Assembly (NCBI GenBank): GCA_049975345.1
Contig: JBNGDP010000006.1
Location: 1 to 64,000, forward strand
Reading direction: 5' to 3'
Length of the DNA: 64,000 nucleotides
Origin: Oceanipulchritudo sp049975345
GTDB lineage: Bacteria; Verrucomicrobiota; Verrucomicrobiia; Opitutales; Oceanipulchritudinaceae
Made by a program: the position numbers and the translations under genes. This document shows, piece after piece, positions 34,712 to 43,205 of this stretch (positions are counted from its first letter, which is position 1; each line of letters begins with the position of its first letter). The notes below the pieces were generated by a model. The model did no database searches and was not told where the DNA came from. It saw only the letters and a list, made by a program, of their open reading frames with translations.

Positions 34712-35062
34712 TCAACCTCCCTCAGGCGTCTGGATCAGGGCCGCCAGTTTGCCCCTCGTCTCCGCGAGCGGGAGGGCTGGTGCTTTTTCCGCGAATCGGG
34801 CCTTCCGGCTCTTCCAATCCAGGCATTTTACCTGGTCGGCGAGGACCGACCCCCGCACGGCTTTTCCAGTAATTTCCACTTCAAAGGGATAGCCCTTCTT
34901 CTGTGTGGTAACCGGACAACACAGGGCCAGACCGGTTTTTCGGTTGTACTCTTTCGGGCTGAGGACCAGCGCCGGTCGGTCACCCGCCTGTTCATGTCCC
35001 GCCTGGGGATTGAATTCCAGCCAGATCAGGTCGCCCGCTGAGGGAACATACCCGCTCACCAC
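34712..35062 (-). CDS. mazF: MazF/PemK-family endoribonuclease toxin
   Basis: The 116-aa toxin has the MazF SH3-like fold: PSAGDLIWLEFNPQAGHEQA, then RPALVLSPKEYNRKTGLALCC and PVTTQKKGYPFEVEI. Its conserved Arg (GDRPAL) and Thr (PVTTQ) contact RNA in the family. It should cleave mRNA at short sequences when not bound by MazE. It overlaps the upstream antitoxin gene by 7 bases, the standard arrangement. It lies tail-to-tail with leuB without any spacer. Confidence 0.92.
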   Translation of the reverse strand: MVSGYVPSAGDLIWLEFNPQAGHEQAGDRPALVLSPKEYNRKTGLALCCPVTTQKKGYPFEVEITGKAVRGSVLADQVKCLDWKSRKARFAEKAPALPLAETRGKLAALIQTPEGG

Positions 35063-35295
35063 GCCTCCTTGCCCGTCGGTTTCCCTGCTCCTATTTCGCC
35101 GTGCAGGTTTTCCGGGCGGATCCCCTCCAGAAGTTTTTCCAGCCGGTATTGCCTATGGAGCGGCTCCAGCAGCAGCTTCCCGTCCGCTTCGCGCAACTCC
35201 ACTTCGGTTCCATCCTCCAAGGAGAGGCTCTTCGTCAGCGCCTTCGGAAGACGCACCCCGAGGCTGTTGCCCCATTTCGCCACACGTGTCCGCAT
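35056..35295 (-). CDS. mazE: MazE-family antitoxin (AbrB-type DNA-binding)
   Basis: The 79-aa protein starts with the typical MazE sequence MRTRVAKWGNSLGVRLPKAL, a swapped-hairpin AbrB DNA-binding domain. An acidic tail (RPENLHGEI) would bind and block MazF. I chose ATG 35295 because it gives a canonical N-terminus; a longer frame starting at 35352 has a better Shine-Dalgarno (AGGA) but adds 19 atypical residues. A palindrome directly upstream of the chosen start would allow autoregulation. Confidence 0.88.
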   Translation of the reverse strand: MRTRVAKWGNSLGVRLPKALTKSLSLEDGTEVELREADGKLLLEPLHRQYRLEKLLEGIRPENLHGEIGAGKPTGKEAW

Positions 35296-35297
35296 GC

Positions 35298-35310
35298 TAT
35301 ACAATGTATA
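35298..35310. promoter_or_regulatory. mazEF autoregulatory operator candidate
   Basis: TATACA A TGTATA is a perfect inverted repeat (6-bp arms, 1-bp centre) three to fifteen bases before the mazE ATG. It is AT-rich and can double as a -10 region, so MazE bound here would block its own promoter. With no room for a ribosome site, the mRNA would be leaderless unless the longer start is used. Confidence 0.5.
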
Positions 35311-35531
35311 TATGCGGATCCGGCGGTCAATTCCTTTTGTTTCCAGTTGCATGCCCCCATCCTGGCAGGTGCCGGGAATGGAGGCCAAGCGGGCTCTCTA
35401 CCTGAAATTGACCATGAGGCGGAGGAGCTGGTGTGGCTCGGAGGGTAGGGGGGTGTTCGGCTGGAAGGTGGCCTTCCCGAGGAAGGCATCCGCGTCGAGG
35501 ACGGTGGCGGAGACCTCGCTGCTGGACGGGA

Positions 35532-37025
35532 CTACAAACCGAGCCGCGTGAATTGCTCGGGTGGGGCATCGACCGCCTTGAGCTGTGCGCAAAGAGCCTC
35601 GCGGAGGCGGGCCTCCACCTCGGGATCGGAAACTGGATGCAACTGCCCGGGATCGGATTCAAGGTCAAAGAGCAGGGTTCGCGCGCGGTCCGGATGCTGT
35701 TTTTTTGGATCGCGTCTTTCGCAAGGGACCTGGACGGGACGGACGCCTTTCATGAAGGAGAACGGCTCGGCCAGTTCGTGGTTCTGCAATTCATCGGGAG
35801 CAAAGGCCTCCCGCATGTGGGCGGGCATGAGGGTGTACTCGTGCAAGGGCTGGTTTCCCGGTTCGGCTGGCCCGCGCATGTAAACATAACGACCGTCGGA
35901 GATGTTCACCTGGGCACCGAACATGCCGAAAATGGCCGTATCCCGGACCGGTTCGTCCCTCTCAAGGACCGGTTTCAGGCTCTTTCCGGTCATCCGGGCG
36001 GTCGGTTTCAGTCCGAAGAAGTCCAAAAGAGTGGGGCCCAGGTCAATGGCCGGCTGGACGATGGACTGGCGGGATTCGCCCTTTATCCCGCTGCGCGGAT
36101 CCCAGAGGAAAAACGGGGTGCGGGCGATCTCCTCATAGAAGGGAAGCCAGCATTTTGCCCAGCAGTCATGCTCGCCCAGGCAGAAGCCGTGGTCGGTCCA
36201 GAGGATGAGCATGGTGTCCTCCCACAGGTTCAATTCGTCCATCAGGTCGATGACCTTCCCCACATGGCTGTCACAGAGGGTCACAAGAGCGGCGTAATTG
36301 TGCCGCATCAACTCGACCTCCCCGGGGGTCTCCTTGACGGTTTCGTAGCCCGGCCAGTCCCAGAGCAGCTCCCGGCTTTTCTCGTACAGTTCGGCGTACA
36401 TCTTCTTGTGCTCGGGGAGGGTGAAGAAGGGCTCATGCGGGTCAAAGGTCTCAACCTGGACAAACCAGTTGTCCCGATCCGCATGGCGGCGGATAAAATC
36501 CATCCCGTTGCCGAAGGTTTGGGCGATGGGAAGGTCGGATTCCTGCCTCACCTGAAGGCGGTTGACCCGGTCCATGGCGTGCCAGCGGTCCGTTGCGGCG
36601 TTGCGGCCCCGAGCCACCTGTTCCGGTTCCGGCGGGGGAACCATGCCGTGGTACGGGTCCCCCTCCTGTCCGCGAACCATGGCGTGGGTGGAGTACTTGG
36701 TCAGGTAATTGCCCCCGGCCCCTTCCTCCCAGTAATGCTGGTGGTCGGTGACAATGTGGCAATGTACGCCCGCCTCCTTGAGCATTTCCGGGACGGAATC
36801 GTCCCAGGGTTCCAGCGGGCCCCAGGATCGGTGCAGGAAATTGGGGCGCCCCGTGTGGAGATCGCGCCGGGCGGGCATGCAGGGCATCGAGCAGACGTAA
36901 CTGGTGTCGAAGCGGACAGTCCGCTCCGCAAGGCGCTTGAAGTTCGGCGTGACCGTCCAGTCACAGCCATAGGTGCTCAACATGTGCCGGTTGAGCGAAT
37001 CGAACATGAGCATGACGGCTTTCAT
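35532..37025 (-). CDS. Type I sulfatase (CxPAR variant)
   Basis: A 497-aa sulfatase with formylglycine site Cys49 in SMPCMPARRDLHTGR, the less common C-x-P-A-R variant. Asp9 in VMLMFDSLNRHML is a metal ligand, and ILWTDHGFCLGEHDCW is the second metal site. It has no signal peptide. The start used is ATG 37025 (MKAVML); a GTG at 37037 adds four residues. It lies apart from the main carbohydrate block but shares its cytoplasmic character. The substrate is unknown; phosphonate monoester hydrolases share this fold and are a weaker alternative. Confidence 0.88.
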   Translation of the reverse strand: MKAVMLMFDSLNRHMLSTYGCDWTVTPNFKRLAERTVRFDTSYVCSMPCMPARRDLHTGRPNFLHRSWGPLEPWDDSVPEMLKEAGVHCHIVTDHQHYWEEGAGGNYLTKYSTHAMVRGQEGDPYHGMVPPPEPEQVARGRNAATDRWHAMDRVNRLQVRQESDLPIAQTFGNGMDFIRRHADRDNWFVQVETFDPHEPFFTLPEHKKMYAELYEKSRELLWDWPGYETVKETPGEVELMRHNYAALVTLCDSHVGKVIDLMDELNLWEDTMLILWTDHGFCLGEHDCWAKCWLPFYEEIARTPFFLWDPRSGIKGESRQSIVQPAIDLGPTLLDFFGLKPTARMTGKSLKPVLERDEPVRDTAIFGMFGAQVNISDGRYVYMRGPAEPGNQPLHEYTLMPAHMREAFAPDELQNHELAEPFSFMKGVRPVQVPCERRDPKKQHPDRARTLLFDLESDPGQLHPVSDPEVEARLREALCAQLKAVDAPPEQFTRLGL

Positions 37026-37099
37026 CGGAAAGCCCACACTCTAGGTCCCGGAAAAGAAATGAAAAGAAAGAACTTGGATCCCCCCCCGGCCCGGCTGTC

Positions 37100-37492
37100 T
37101 CAGCCGGCGGCCGCCGGTTGGCGCACCCGCGGGCCCAGGAGGTTCAGGCAATAGCTCTGGAACTCCCTGCGTAGCGGTTTTGGGAATACATGATCAAACC
37201 CGACCCCCATCGTTTCCCGCTCGATTTCCGGGGACGGGTAGGAGGTGATCAGGATCCGGTGCGAGGGGTTGAAGCCGTATTCCCCGGAAAGGATCTCGAA
37301 GGCCCGGGCCCCCGTGAAGCGTTCGCCAAGGTGGTAGTCGCAGAGGAAGAGGTCCGCGTCATGCTCCTTGACCGCCCGGATCGCCGCGTCGAGGTTCGCG
37401 CAGGAGATCACCTCGTAGCGTTTCTTCAGCAGGTGCTCGACAAGGCGGAGCGAGAGGGGATCGTCATCCAGGCATATGGCTTTGTCTTTCAT
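37100..37492 (-). CDS. Stand-alone response-regulator receiver
   Basis: The 130-aa CheY-like protein contains only a receiver domain: acidic pocket Asp9-Asp11 (CLDDDP), phospho-acceptor Asp52 (LFLCDYHLG), and the conserved Lys in HVFPKPLRRE. ATG 37492 is chosen because AAAAGGAGTGTCCCC precedes it at ideal spacing; the longer frame to 37594 has no such signal. It is the third gene of the minus-strand peptide/YcaO run and may relay phosphate with the large hybrid kinase transcribed the other way. Confidence 0.85.
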   Translation of the reverse strand: MKDKAICLDDDPLSLRLVEHLLKKRYEVISCANLDAAIRAVKEHDADLFLCDYHLGERFTGARAFEILSGEYGFNPSHRILITSYPSPEIERETMGVGFDHVFPKPLRREFQSYCLNLLGPRVRQPAAAG

Positions 37493-37660
37493 GGGGACAC
37501 TCCTTTTCCGGACAAAGGCCGTGCGTTCAACGACCCTGCTGCTGATGAGGTTGGACATGAACGGGAAGTTGCAGGTGCTTTCGTGCGTGCTCATTGTTCC
37601 GGTGCTTGTAAGAGGGGGGATTATGGAAGCTGGCTTGCCTGTGATGGCCGTGCTTGCGGA

Positions 37661-38641
37661 TCAGGCCACAAACCGGCGCTGCCGGTACTTGATCGGGAAC
37701 GGTTCAAGGGCGTAGCGCCAGACGTGGGTGTACTTGCTCCAGGGTCCCTTGACGGGACCGTCGTAGATCACTTTCGGTTCCCGTTCCGGCAGCCATGGGC
37801 GGCTGGCCAGGCGGTCCTTGACCATGGCGAAACCTTCCGCGGAGGAGAACTCGAGAAGGCTCTGTTCCGTCTCGAGGACCGGCCGGTTGCGCACCCTGGG
37901 CGGGGTCGCGTCGCGCCGCTCGAGAATGGTCTCGGTGCGGCAGGCTTCCAGTTGCGCCTTCAATTCCGCCTCCTCCGGTGTCGTGCCGGAGCCGATACCG
38001 TAGGCCGCCACGTAACTGTTCAAATCCAGGTGCCGGATCGCGAGGGCGATGTATCCCTCGAAGGCCGGTTGGTTGATGAAGACAATGGTGGCGTCTTCGC
38101 GGTTGATGATCCAGTGGTTGAGCGTGCCTGCCCACCACGCGTCCACGCTGTAGTATTCAAAGGCCTCGGCCATCGCCACCCTGCGCGCCGTTCCGGGAAA
38201 GACGCTCGGGAACGCCGCCATCCCCTTGGTGCTTGGGGAGTACGGATACCCGTAGAGGACCGCATCGGGGCCGGCGCTGGTCTCCGTGAAGGCCCAGCGC
38301 TCGAGGGCCTCGGATATGGCCTTGGCACGCGCTTCCAGGCGGGTTTTGGCCATGCCGGATCCGTCCGCCGGATGGAAGAGGCAGAGGTCCCTTCCCAGCG
38401 GATGCTGGAACTCCTCCTGCAGCGTGGCCCGGCTGAGCTGCCAGGTCTCGCCCAGGTATTCGGTGTGCCCATATTCCAGCTTGGCGATCGGACCGCCCTC
38501 CTCGGCAACCATCGCATAGCGGATCGGCGAAAGGTTCAGGAAGAATCGCTTCGCAAAACGGGCCCGCTTGAGAAACCATTCCGGCGCCCCGTTGAGGTCG
38601 TACGGAAGGGGAAGGGTCGTGGCTTGCGTGAGGGTGGTCAT
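37661..38641 (-). CDS. YcaO-like protein
   Basis: This 326-aa protein resembles the YcaO superfamily, whose members use ATP to activate peptide backbone amides and form azolines, amidines or thioamides. Two family landmarks are visible: KTRLEARAKAISEALERW, with Glu111 and Glu114 in the S/G-E-A-x-E-R pattern, and YGIGSGTTPEEAELKAQLEA, like the G-x-G...A-L-x-E motif. The C-terminus (EPFPIKYRQRRFVA) has a Pro-rich hint but not a full PxPxP. The protein is shorter than most YcaO enzymes and lacks a leader-peptide-binding domain, so the assignment is moderate. It follows the small secreted peptide gene by 54 bases. Confidence 0.6.
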   Translation of the reverse strand: MTTLTQATTLPLPYDLNGAPEWFLKRARFAKRFFLNLSPIRYAMVAEEGGPIAKLEYGHTEYLGETWQLSRATLQEEFQHPLGRDLCLFHPADGSGMAKTRLEARAKAISEALERWAFTETSAGPDAVLYGYPYSPSTKGMAAFPSVFPGTARRVAMAEAFEYYSVDAWWAGTLNHWIINREDATIVFINQPAFEGYIALAIRHLDLNSYVAAYGIGSGTTPEEAELKAQLEACRTETILERRDATPPRVRNRPVLETEQSLLEFSSAEGFAMVKDRLASRPWLPEREPKVIYDGPVKGPWSKYTHVWRYALEPFPIKYRQRRFVA

Positions 38642-38695
38642 GGTTCGGCCTTTGTTGGTGGTTTCAGGTTATACGTGTTCGTAGATGATGATGGA

Positions 38696-38860
38696 TTATT
38701 TGTTGAACAGGCAGTAAATGGTCATGATGAGCGAGCCGGTGTCCTTGGCGTTCATGTCCGGAATCGCCTTTTTACTGATTATTTCTGCTTGTGATGTGAG
38801 CCCCACTACGGCTAGTACTGTAGCCACTGCGAGGAGTAGGATGCGTTTCATGTTTTTCAT
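38696..38860 (-). CDS. Small secreted peptide, candidate substrate or signal (54 aa)
   Basis: The very short frame encodes MKNMKR, a hydrophobic stretch (ILLLAVATVLAVVGLT) and an Ala-x-Ala-like cleavage site (SQA25). A mature 29-residue peptide remains, beginning EIISKK and ending TIYCLFNK, with one Cys, several Ser/Thr and no obvious homology. AAGGCAG lies just before the ATG. It is upstream of, and on the same strand as, the YcaO-like gene. It could be a modified signalling peptide, a bacteriocin-like product or an envelope peptide. Codons are more AT-rich than neighbours. The overlapping plus-strand frame is judged less likely. Confidence 0.55.
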   Translation of the reverse strand: MKNMKRILLLAVATVLAVVGLTSQAEIISKKAIPDMNAKDTGSLIMTIYCLFNK

Positions 38861-38876
38861 AGGGCTGCCTTTTTAC

Positions 38877-41800
38877 ATGAAATTGAAAATGTTGTCTTCC
38901 CCTAAAATTCCACAGTTCTTATTGCTCCTTGGATTAAATTTTATCAACGCCTTGAATGGATCCGTTTCCGCGGCCCCCCCGTACCGTTTCGCGGACAAGC
39001 CGGAGCGGCTGCCCTCCCGGGAATTTTACGATATCCTTAAAGTCGGTGATGAATACTGGCTTGCGGGGGAGCAGTTGAGCATTGTGGACGGGGACGGAAA
39101 CACCCGGATTCTCCGGGATGCACGGACATTGGCCCTTTTGTACGATCCGGAAGCCCGGGCGGTCTGGTTTGCCGGGTCGGGGGAACTCGGGTTTATCAAA
39201 AATCCGTCAAGCCCGTCCGTGGCCGTGCCCATCAAGGAGGACTTCATCTGGGACCTGTTCCTGAAGAATGGAAAAATCTGGTACTTTGGATCCGGCGGGT
39301 ACGGTTGGGTGGATGCGCTCGATATTCACAACGGAAATTTCACTACCCTGGATTTTTCTCCCAGGCCTTATGTTTCGGATCCGGGACCGGATTATCCTGA
39401 TATTCTCGTGGGGACTTCGAAAGGGCTGTACGGGGTTTCAGAATCCGGATGCTCGCGGGTTCTTTCCTTTGACGCCACCGGTGGGGAATATGTTGTCTGG
39501 GCTTTGCGTGTGGGAAGTGACGTATTGCTGGGAACTCCCGACGAGATATACCGGTGGACAGGCCTTTCCGGGGATTCGCCAGTGATCGTAGAATCGAACT
39601 ACAACCGTTTCTTCAGGCAAGGCATCAACAACTTCGTTCCGTATCCGGTAGAAATGGTCATAACGGATTTTCCGTACGGCCTTGTCTTCCTGGACAAGGG
39701 GACCCTTGAGGTTGATTCCATCGCCCGGGCGGAAAGCGGGTTGCGGATCGGGGACGTGTACAAGGTCAGGGACGGCGGCAATGGAGAAGTTCTGGTTTTG
39801 GGGAAAGAGGGGATAGCCAGTCTTTCGATGAAGGAGGAGTCGCGTTTCTTCCCGGATGAAACGGTGTTTGAGGGAAAGGACTACCGGGGCTCGATCCTTC
39901 ACGGGGGCAGCCTCTTCAGCATACACGAGGACCTTCTTGTTGAACTGAACGGGGACGGCTTTGTGAAACACCGGCTTCCGAGGACGGCCTATTGGATCGA
40001 TGCGGACTCATCCGGTGCGATTGTCTTTGGCGCCCTGAACGACTTCAACCGGCTGAGCGACGGGGAGGTGGTTTCCTCGGACCTGGGCAGTCCTGTCCAC
40101 GAAATCCACTGGGGCCACAAGTTCGCCTATGCCACGGCCACGGACGGGCTCTACGAGATCAAGGAAAACCTCCGGCTCGGGGAAATCCATGAATCGGACA
40201 GCAAGCTGGAGCTGCTCGGGGAATTCAGGGGGGATCTCTTTGTCCTTGAAGCGGAGGACCGCATCCTGCGGTTCACGCCGCTTGCGGAGGGATTCGCGGG
40301 GACAGTCCTGGATGTCCGTCCGCCCCCGGATTTCCGGTCCTCGGCGGTTGGCGCGGAGGGCATCTACCTCTCGACGGGGAGCGGCTTGTATTTGCTGGAC
40401 GGCGACAGGCTGCGGAGACTGCCGCTGGAGGCCGACTGGGAAGTGGCCGCCCTCGGGGCGGGCGCAGGGAAGGCCTATGCGGCGCTGCGCAACCCGGCGA
40501 ACGGGGAATGGGCGGTCTCGGAATACGGCGCCGGCCGGCCCGTCATGCTGGCGGTGCCGCACAAGGATAAACTTGGCGATCCACTGGACCTTCTTTGCGA
40601 CGGGGAGCGCCTGGTGCTCGTTGGCACCGACGGGGCTGGGTGGTACCCGGTCGGGGAGTTGCAGCCCGTGGCGGTTCCGGAAGTCAGCTTCGACCTGCTC
40701 TTCCAGGACAAGCGGGTGGAGGACCGGACCATTCCCCACGGGATGCATTACATTGACTTGAAGGTGAACACCAGAGGCCCGGACATCCCAAGCATCGTGC
40801 AGTACCGGATCAACGAGCAGCGCTGGACCAACTTCAACCCGCAGTATCCCTCCCTTCCTTTTACCGGGCACGGGAGTTTCACGGTGGAGTTGCGGGCGGT
40901 GCATCCCAACCGCAACGCCTCGCCGGTGGAAGTGGTGCAGTTTGGAATCGCTCCCCCATGGTACATGGATCCCCGGTACCAGGTGGGGCTTTTGTTGCTG
41001 GCGGTTGCCCTGGCCATTCTCGGCACATGGGGGTTCAACTACCTGAAATCGCGGGAAATAAAACGCCGGAACCTCTGGCTGGAAAGCGAGGTGAAGAAGC
41101 AGACCCGGGAACTGGAGGCGGCGAACGCGGCACGGACCAATTTCCTGGCCGGCCTTTCACACGACATCCGCAATCCCTTGAACGGGGTGTTGATGATCGC
41201 GGAAACCCTTGCCAGGCATCCCCCCTCCAGCGCGGAAGACCCGCGCCTCAAGGACCTTACCGAGTACGGGACGATGGTTGACCGCATGCTCGGGGACATT
41301 CTCGAGTTTTCCGCCATTGACCAGAAGAGCCTGCCCCTGAGCTTCGTGGCCACCTCGGTTAAGGACATCATCACCACTTCTGTGAAGCAGAACCAGTTCA
41401 GCATCCAGAGGGAGATGGTCATCCTCAAGGAGGCCATCGATGAGCGCCTCCGGGATGTCGTCATCCGGACGGATCCCAACGCCATGATCAAGATCCTCGG
41501 AAATCTTCTCATCAACGCCCTCGAATATTCCGAGTCCGAGCACATCGAGATCGGGGCCAGCTGCATCGAGTTGTCAGACACCGAGGTCGTGATCGAACTG
41601 TACGTGGCGGACTGGGGGATCGGCATCGATGAGTCGGAAAAGGAACTTGTCTTCGACCGGTTTTACCGCGGGGAGAGTGGAATCGAGAGCGGTAAGCACG
41701 GGACCGGTCTGGGCCTTTCCATCTGCCTGGATATGGCCCATGCCATCGGGTGTGAGCTGGTGCTTGAAGAGAACGAGCCCGCCGGTTGCCGCTTTGTCTT

Positions 41801-42506
41801 GAAGGGCAAGTTTGAGCGGGCCGAGGATGCGGCCGAGCTGGACAAGGAGGCCGTGCTCGCTTCCCTCGAAGGAAAGGAAATCCTCGTCGTGGACGATTTG
41901 CACTACAACCGGCAGTCCGTCGTGGAGTTTTTCGAGGCCATCGGCTGCAAATGCGAAGAAGCCGATAACGGTTCCCAGGCATTGGAGATGCTGGATGCGA
42001 AGCGGTATCACCTGGCCCTGCTGGATTGGGATCTGCCGGGCTTGACGGGGCCGGAAATCGCCCGGCGCCACCGCAAGCACGCTCCCGATGACCCGGTCCT
42101 CCTCATCGCCGTGACCGCGTATACCGACGACGCCAAAAAGCGCGAAAGCGAGGAGGCCGGGATGAACGGATACATCAGCAAACCCTTGACGGCCACCCGT
42201 CTGGCCTACTGCCTGGCCAATATCCAGGAATGGGTGCCGAAAAGGAAAAGGCCGCCCGATCTGGTTGACCCGGACAAGGTCCAGGGGGAAATTTACAAAC
42301 TTATCGGGGATTGCGTGAAATTCGCCGAGCATTATGAATGGGAAAACCTGCGGAGGTGCGCGCATCACTTGACGGGCATGGCAATGATCCGGAATAATAG
42401 GGACATGCAGCGGGTATGTCGTGATCTTCAGGTCTCCGCTTCCGAACAGAACATGGAGGAAGCCCAGCTGGGATTGCTTGAACTGCAGAAGTGGAGGAAG
42501 CGGTGA
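38877..42506 (+). CDS. Hybrid sensor histidine kinase with extracytoplasmic propeller-like sensor, receiver and HPt
   Basis: The 1209-aa protein has a signal peptide (MKLKMLSSPKIPQFLLLLGL) and a 600-residue periplasmic sensor of beta-propeller type. A Y_Y_Y-like module follows (YRINEQRWTNFNPQYPSLPF), then one membrane helix (about 695-720). Cytoplasmic parts are HisKA with His762 (SHDIRNPLNG), an HATPase domain (NLLINALEYSES; GTGLGLSICLDMA), a receiver with Asp1050 (ALLDWDLPG) and an HPt with His1163 (AHHLTGMAM). The layout allows a complete His-Asp-His relay to the LuxR-type regulator downstream. ATG 38877 is only 16 bp from the divergent peptide start; the longer frame from 38718 is not used. 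Confidence 0.88.
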   Translation: MKLKMLSSPKIPQFLLLLGLNFINALNGSVSAAPPYRFADKPERLPSREFYDILKVGDEYWLAGEQLSIVDGDGNTRILRDARTLALLYDPEARAVWFAGSGELGFIKNPSSPSVAVPIKEDFIWDLFLKNGKIWYFGSGGYGWVDALDIHNGNFTTLDFSPRPYVSDPGPDYPDILVGTSKGLYGVSESGCSRVLSFDATGGEYVVWALRVGSDVLLGTPDEIYRWTGLSGDSPVIVESNYNRFFRQGINNFVPYPVEMVITDFPYGLVFLDKGTLEVDSIARAESGLRIGDVYKVRDGGNGEVLVLGKEGIASLSMKEESRFFPDETVFEGKDYRGSILHGGSLFSIHEDLLVELNGDGFVKHRLPRTAYWIDADSSGAIVFGALNDFNRLSDGEVVSSDLGSPVHEIHWGHKFAYATATDGLYEIKENLRLGEIHESDSKLELLGEFRGDLFVLEAEDRILRFTPLAEGFAGTVLDVRPPPDFRSSAVGAEGIYLSTGSGLYLLDGDRLRRLPLEADWEVAALGAGAGKAYAALRNPANGEWAVSEYGAGRPVMLAVPHKDKLGDPLDLLCDGERLVLVGTDGAGWYPVGELQPVAVPEVSFDLLFQDKRVEDRTIPHGMHYIDLKVNTRGPDIPSIVQYRINEQRWTNFNPQYPSLPFTGHGSFTVELRAVHPNRNASPVEVVQFGIAPPWYMDPRYQVGLLLLAVALAILGTWGFNYLKSREIKRRNLWLESEVKKQTRELEAANAARTNFLAGLSHDIRNPLNGVLMIAETLARHPPSSAEDPRLKDLTEYGTMVDRMLGDILEFSAIDQKSLPLSFVATSVKDIITTSVKQNQFSIQREMVILKEAIDERLRDVVIRTDPNAMIKILGNLLINALEYSESEHIEIGASCIELSDTEVVIELYVADWGIGIDESEKELVFDRFYRGESGIESGKHGTGLGLSICLDMAHAIGCELVLEENEPAGCRFVLKGKFERAEDAAELDKEAVLASLEGKEILVVDDLHYNRQSVVEFFEAIGCKCEEADNGSQALEMLDAKRYHLALLDWDLPGLTGPEIARRHRKHAPDDPVLLIAVTAYTDDAKKRESEEAGMNGYISKPLTATRLAYCLANIQEWVPKRKRPPDLVDPDKVQGEIYKLIGDCVKFAEHYEWENLRRCAHHLTGMAMIRNNRDMQRVCRDLQVSASEQNMEEAQLGLLELQKWRKR

Positions 42507-43180
42507 AGAGCATCAACGAACAATTGAAGACGATCATCATCGAGGACCAGCAACTCGGGATCGATCTGATCCGCCAGTGCCTGACGGACAAATTCGAGCT
42601 GGTGGCCACCTGCCAGACGATCAAGGAGGGTTGGAAAGCCTTCGAGAAGCACCAGCCGGAAGCAGTCATTCTGGACATCGAGCTACCCGACGGCAGCGGG
42701 CTGGACCTTGCCAACAGGATGCTGAAGGTGAATCCCAAGCTGCGCATCCTGGGTGTCTCGGGACGGACCGACGAGTATACCCTCTACCGGGTTTTCATGA
42801 CCGGCCTCTTCGGTTTCGTCGACAAGAACACGGAATCGATCGAGGAGTTGAAAAAGGCCGTGGCCCAGATGGGCGAGGGGAACTGCTACTACGCGGCGAC
42901 GGTCCAGCAGAACATGCTCATCCAGAAGACGGACCCGAACGCCTTCTCAAAGATCCTCACGGAGCGCGAGCAGGAGTTGATGCGCTACATCGGGGCCGGC
43001 GCGTCCAACGAGAGGATCGCCGAACAGCTGAACCTGCGCCCGGTCAGTGTGCAGAACCACAAGGCCCGGATCATGCGCAAGCTGAACCTGCACACGACGG
43101 TCGACCTGATCCGGTACGCCATGCAGAAGGGCTTCGTCAACCAGACGGACTTCCAGAATCCCGACAAGGACAGGAAATAG
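42503..43180 (+). CDS. LuxR-family (NarL-type) response regulator
   Basis: A 225-aa DNA-binding response regulator: receiver with Asp58 (AVILDIELPDGSG) and C-terminal LuxR helix-turn-helix (LTEREQELMRYIGAGASNE, then PVSVQNHKARIMRKLNL). I place the start at GTG 42503, which overlaps the kinase stop in GTGA and has GGAGGA five bases upstream; a GTG at 42491 is also possible. The overlap means translational coupling with the hybrid kinase, its expected phosphodonor. Targets may include the divergent peptide genes. Confidence 0.92.
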   Translation: MKSINEQLKTIIIEDQQLGIDLIRQCLTDKFELVATCQTIKEGWKAFEKHQPEAVILDIELPDGSGLDLANRMLKVNPKLRILGVSGRTDEYTLYRVFMTGLFGFVDKNTESIEELKKAVAQMGEGNCYYAATVQQNMLIQKTDPNAFSKILTEREQELMRYIGAGASNERIAEQLNLRPVSVQNHKARIMRKLNLHTTVDLIRYAMQKGFVNQTDFQNPDKDRK

Positions 43181-43205
43181 CGGGGCCTGGGCCGCCCCTG
43201 TCGTT

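Noticed and set aside
38718..38876. Plus-strand lipoprotein-like frame (LLIISAC) upstream of the hybrid kinase
   Set aside because: It is the complement of the peptide gene. The kinase signal peptide beginning at MKLKML already supplies a proper N-terminus, so a second hydrophobic segment upstream would be redundant.
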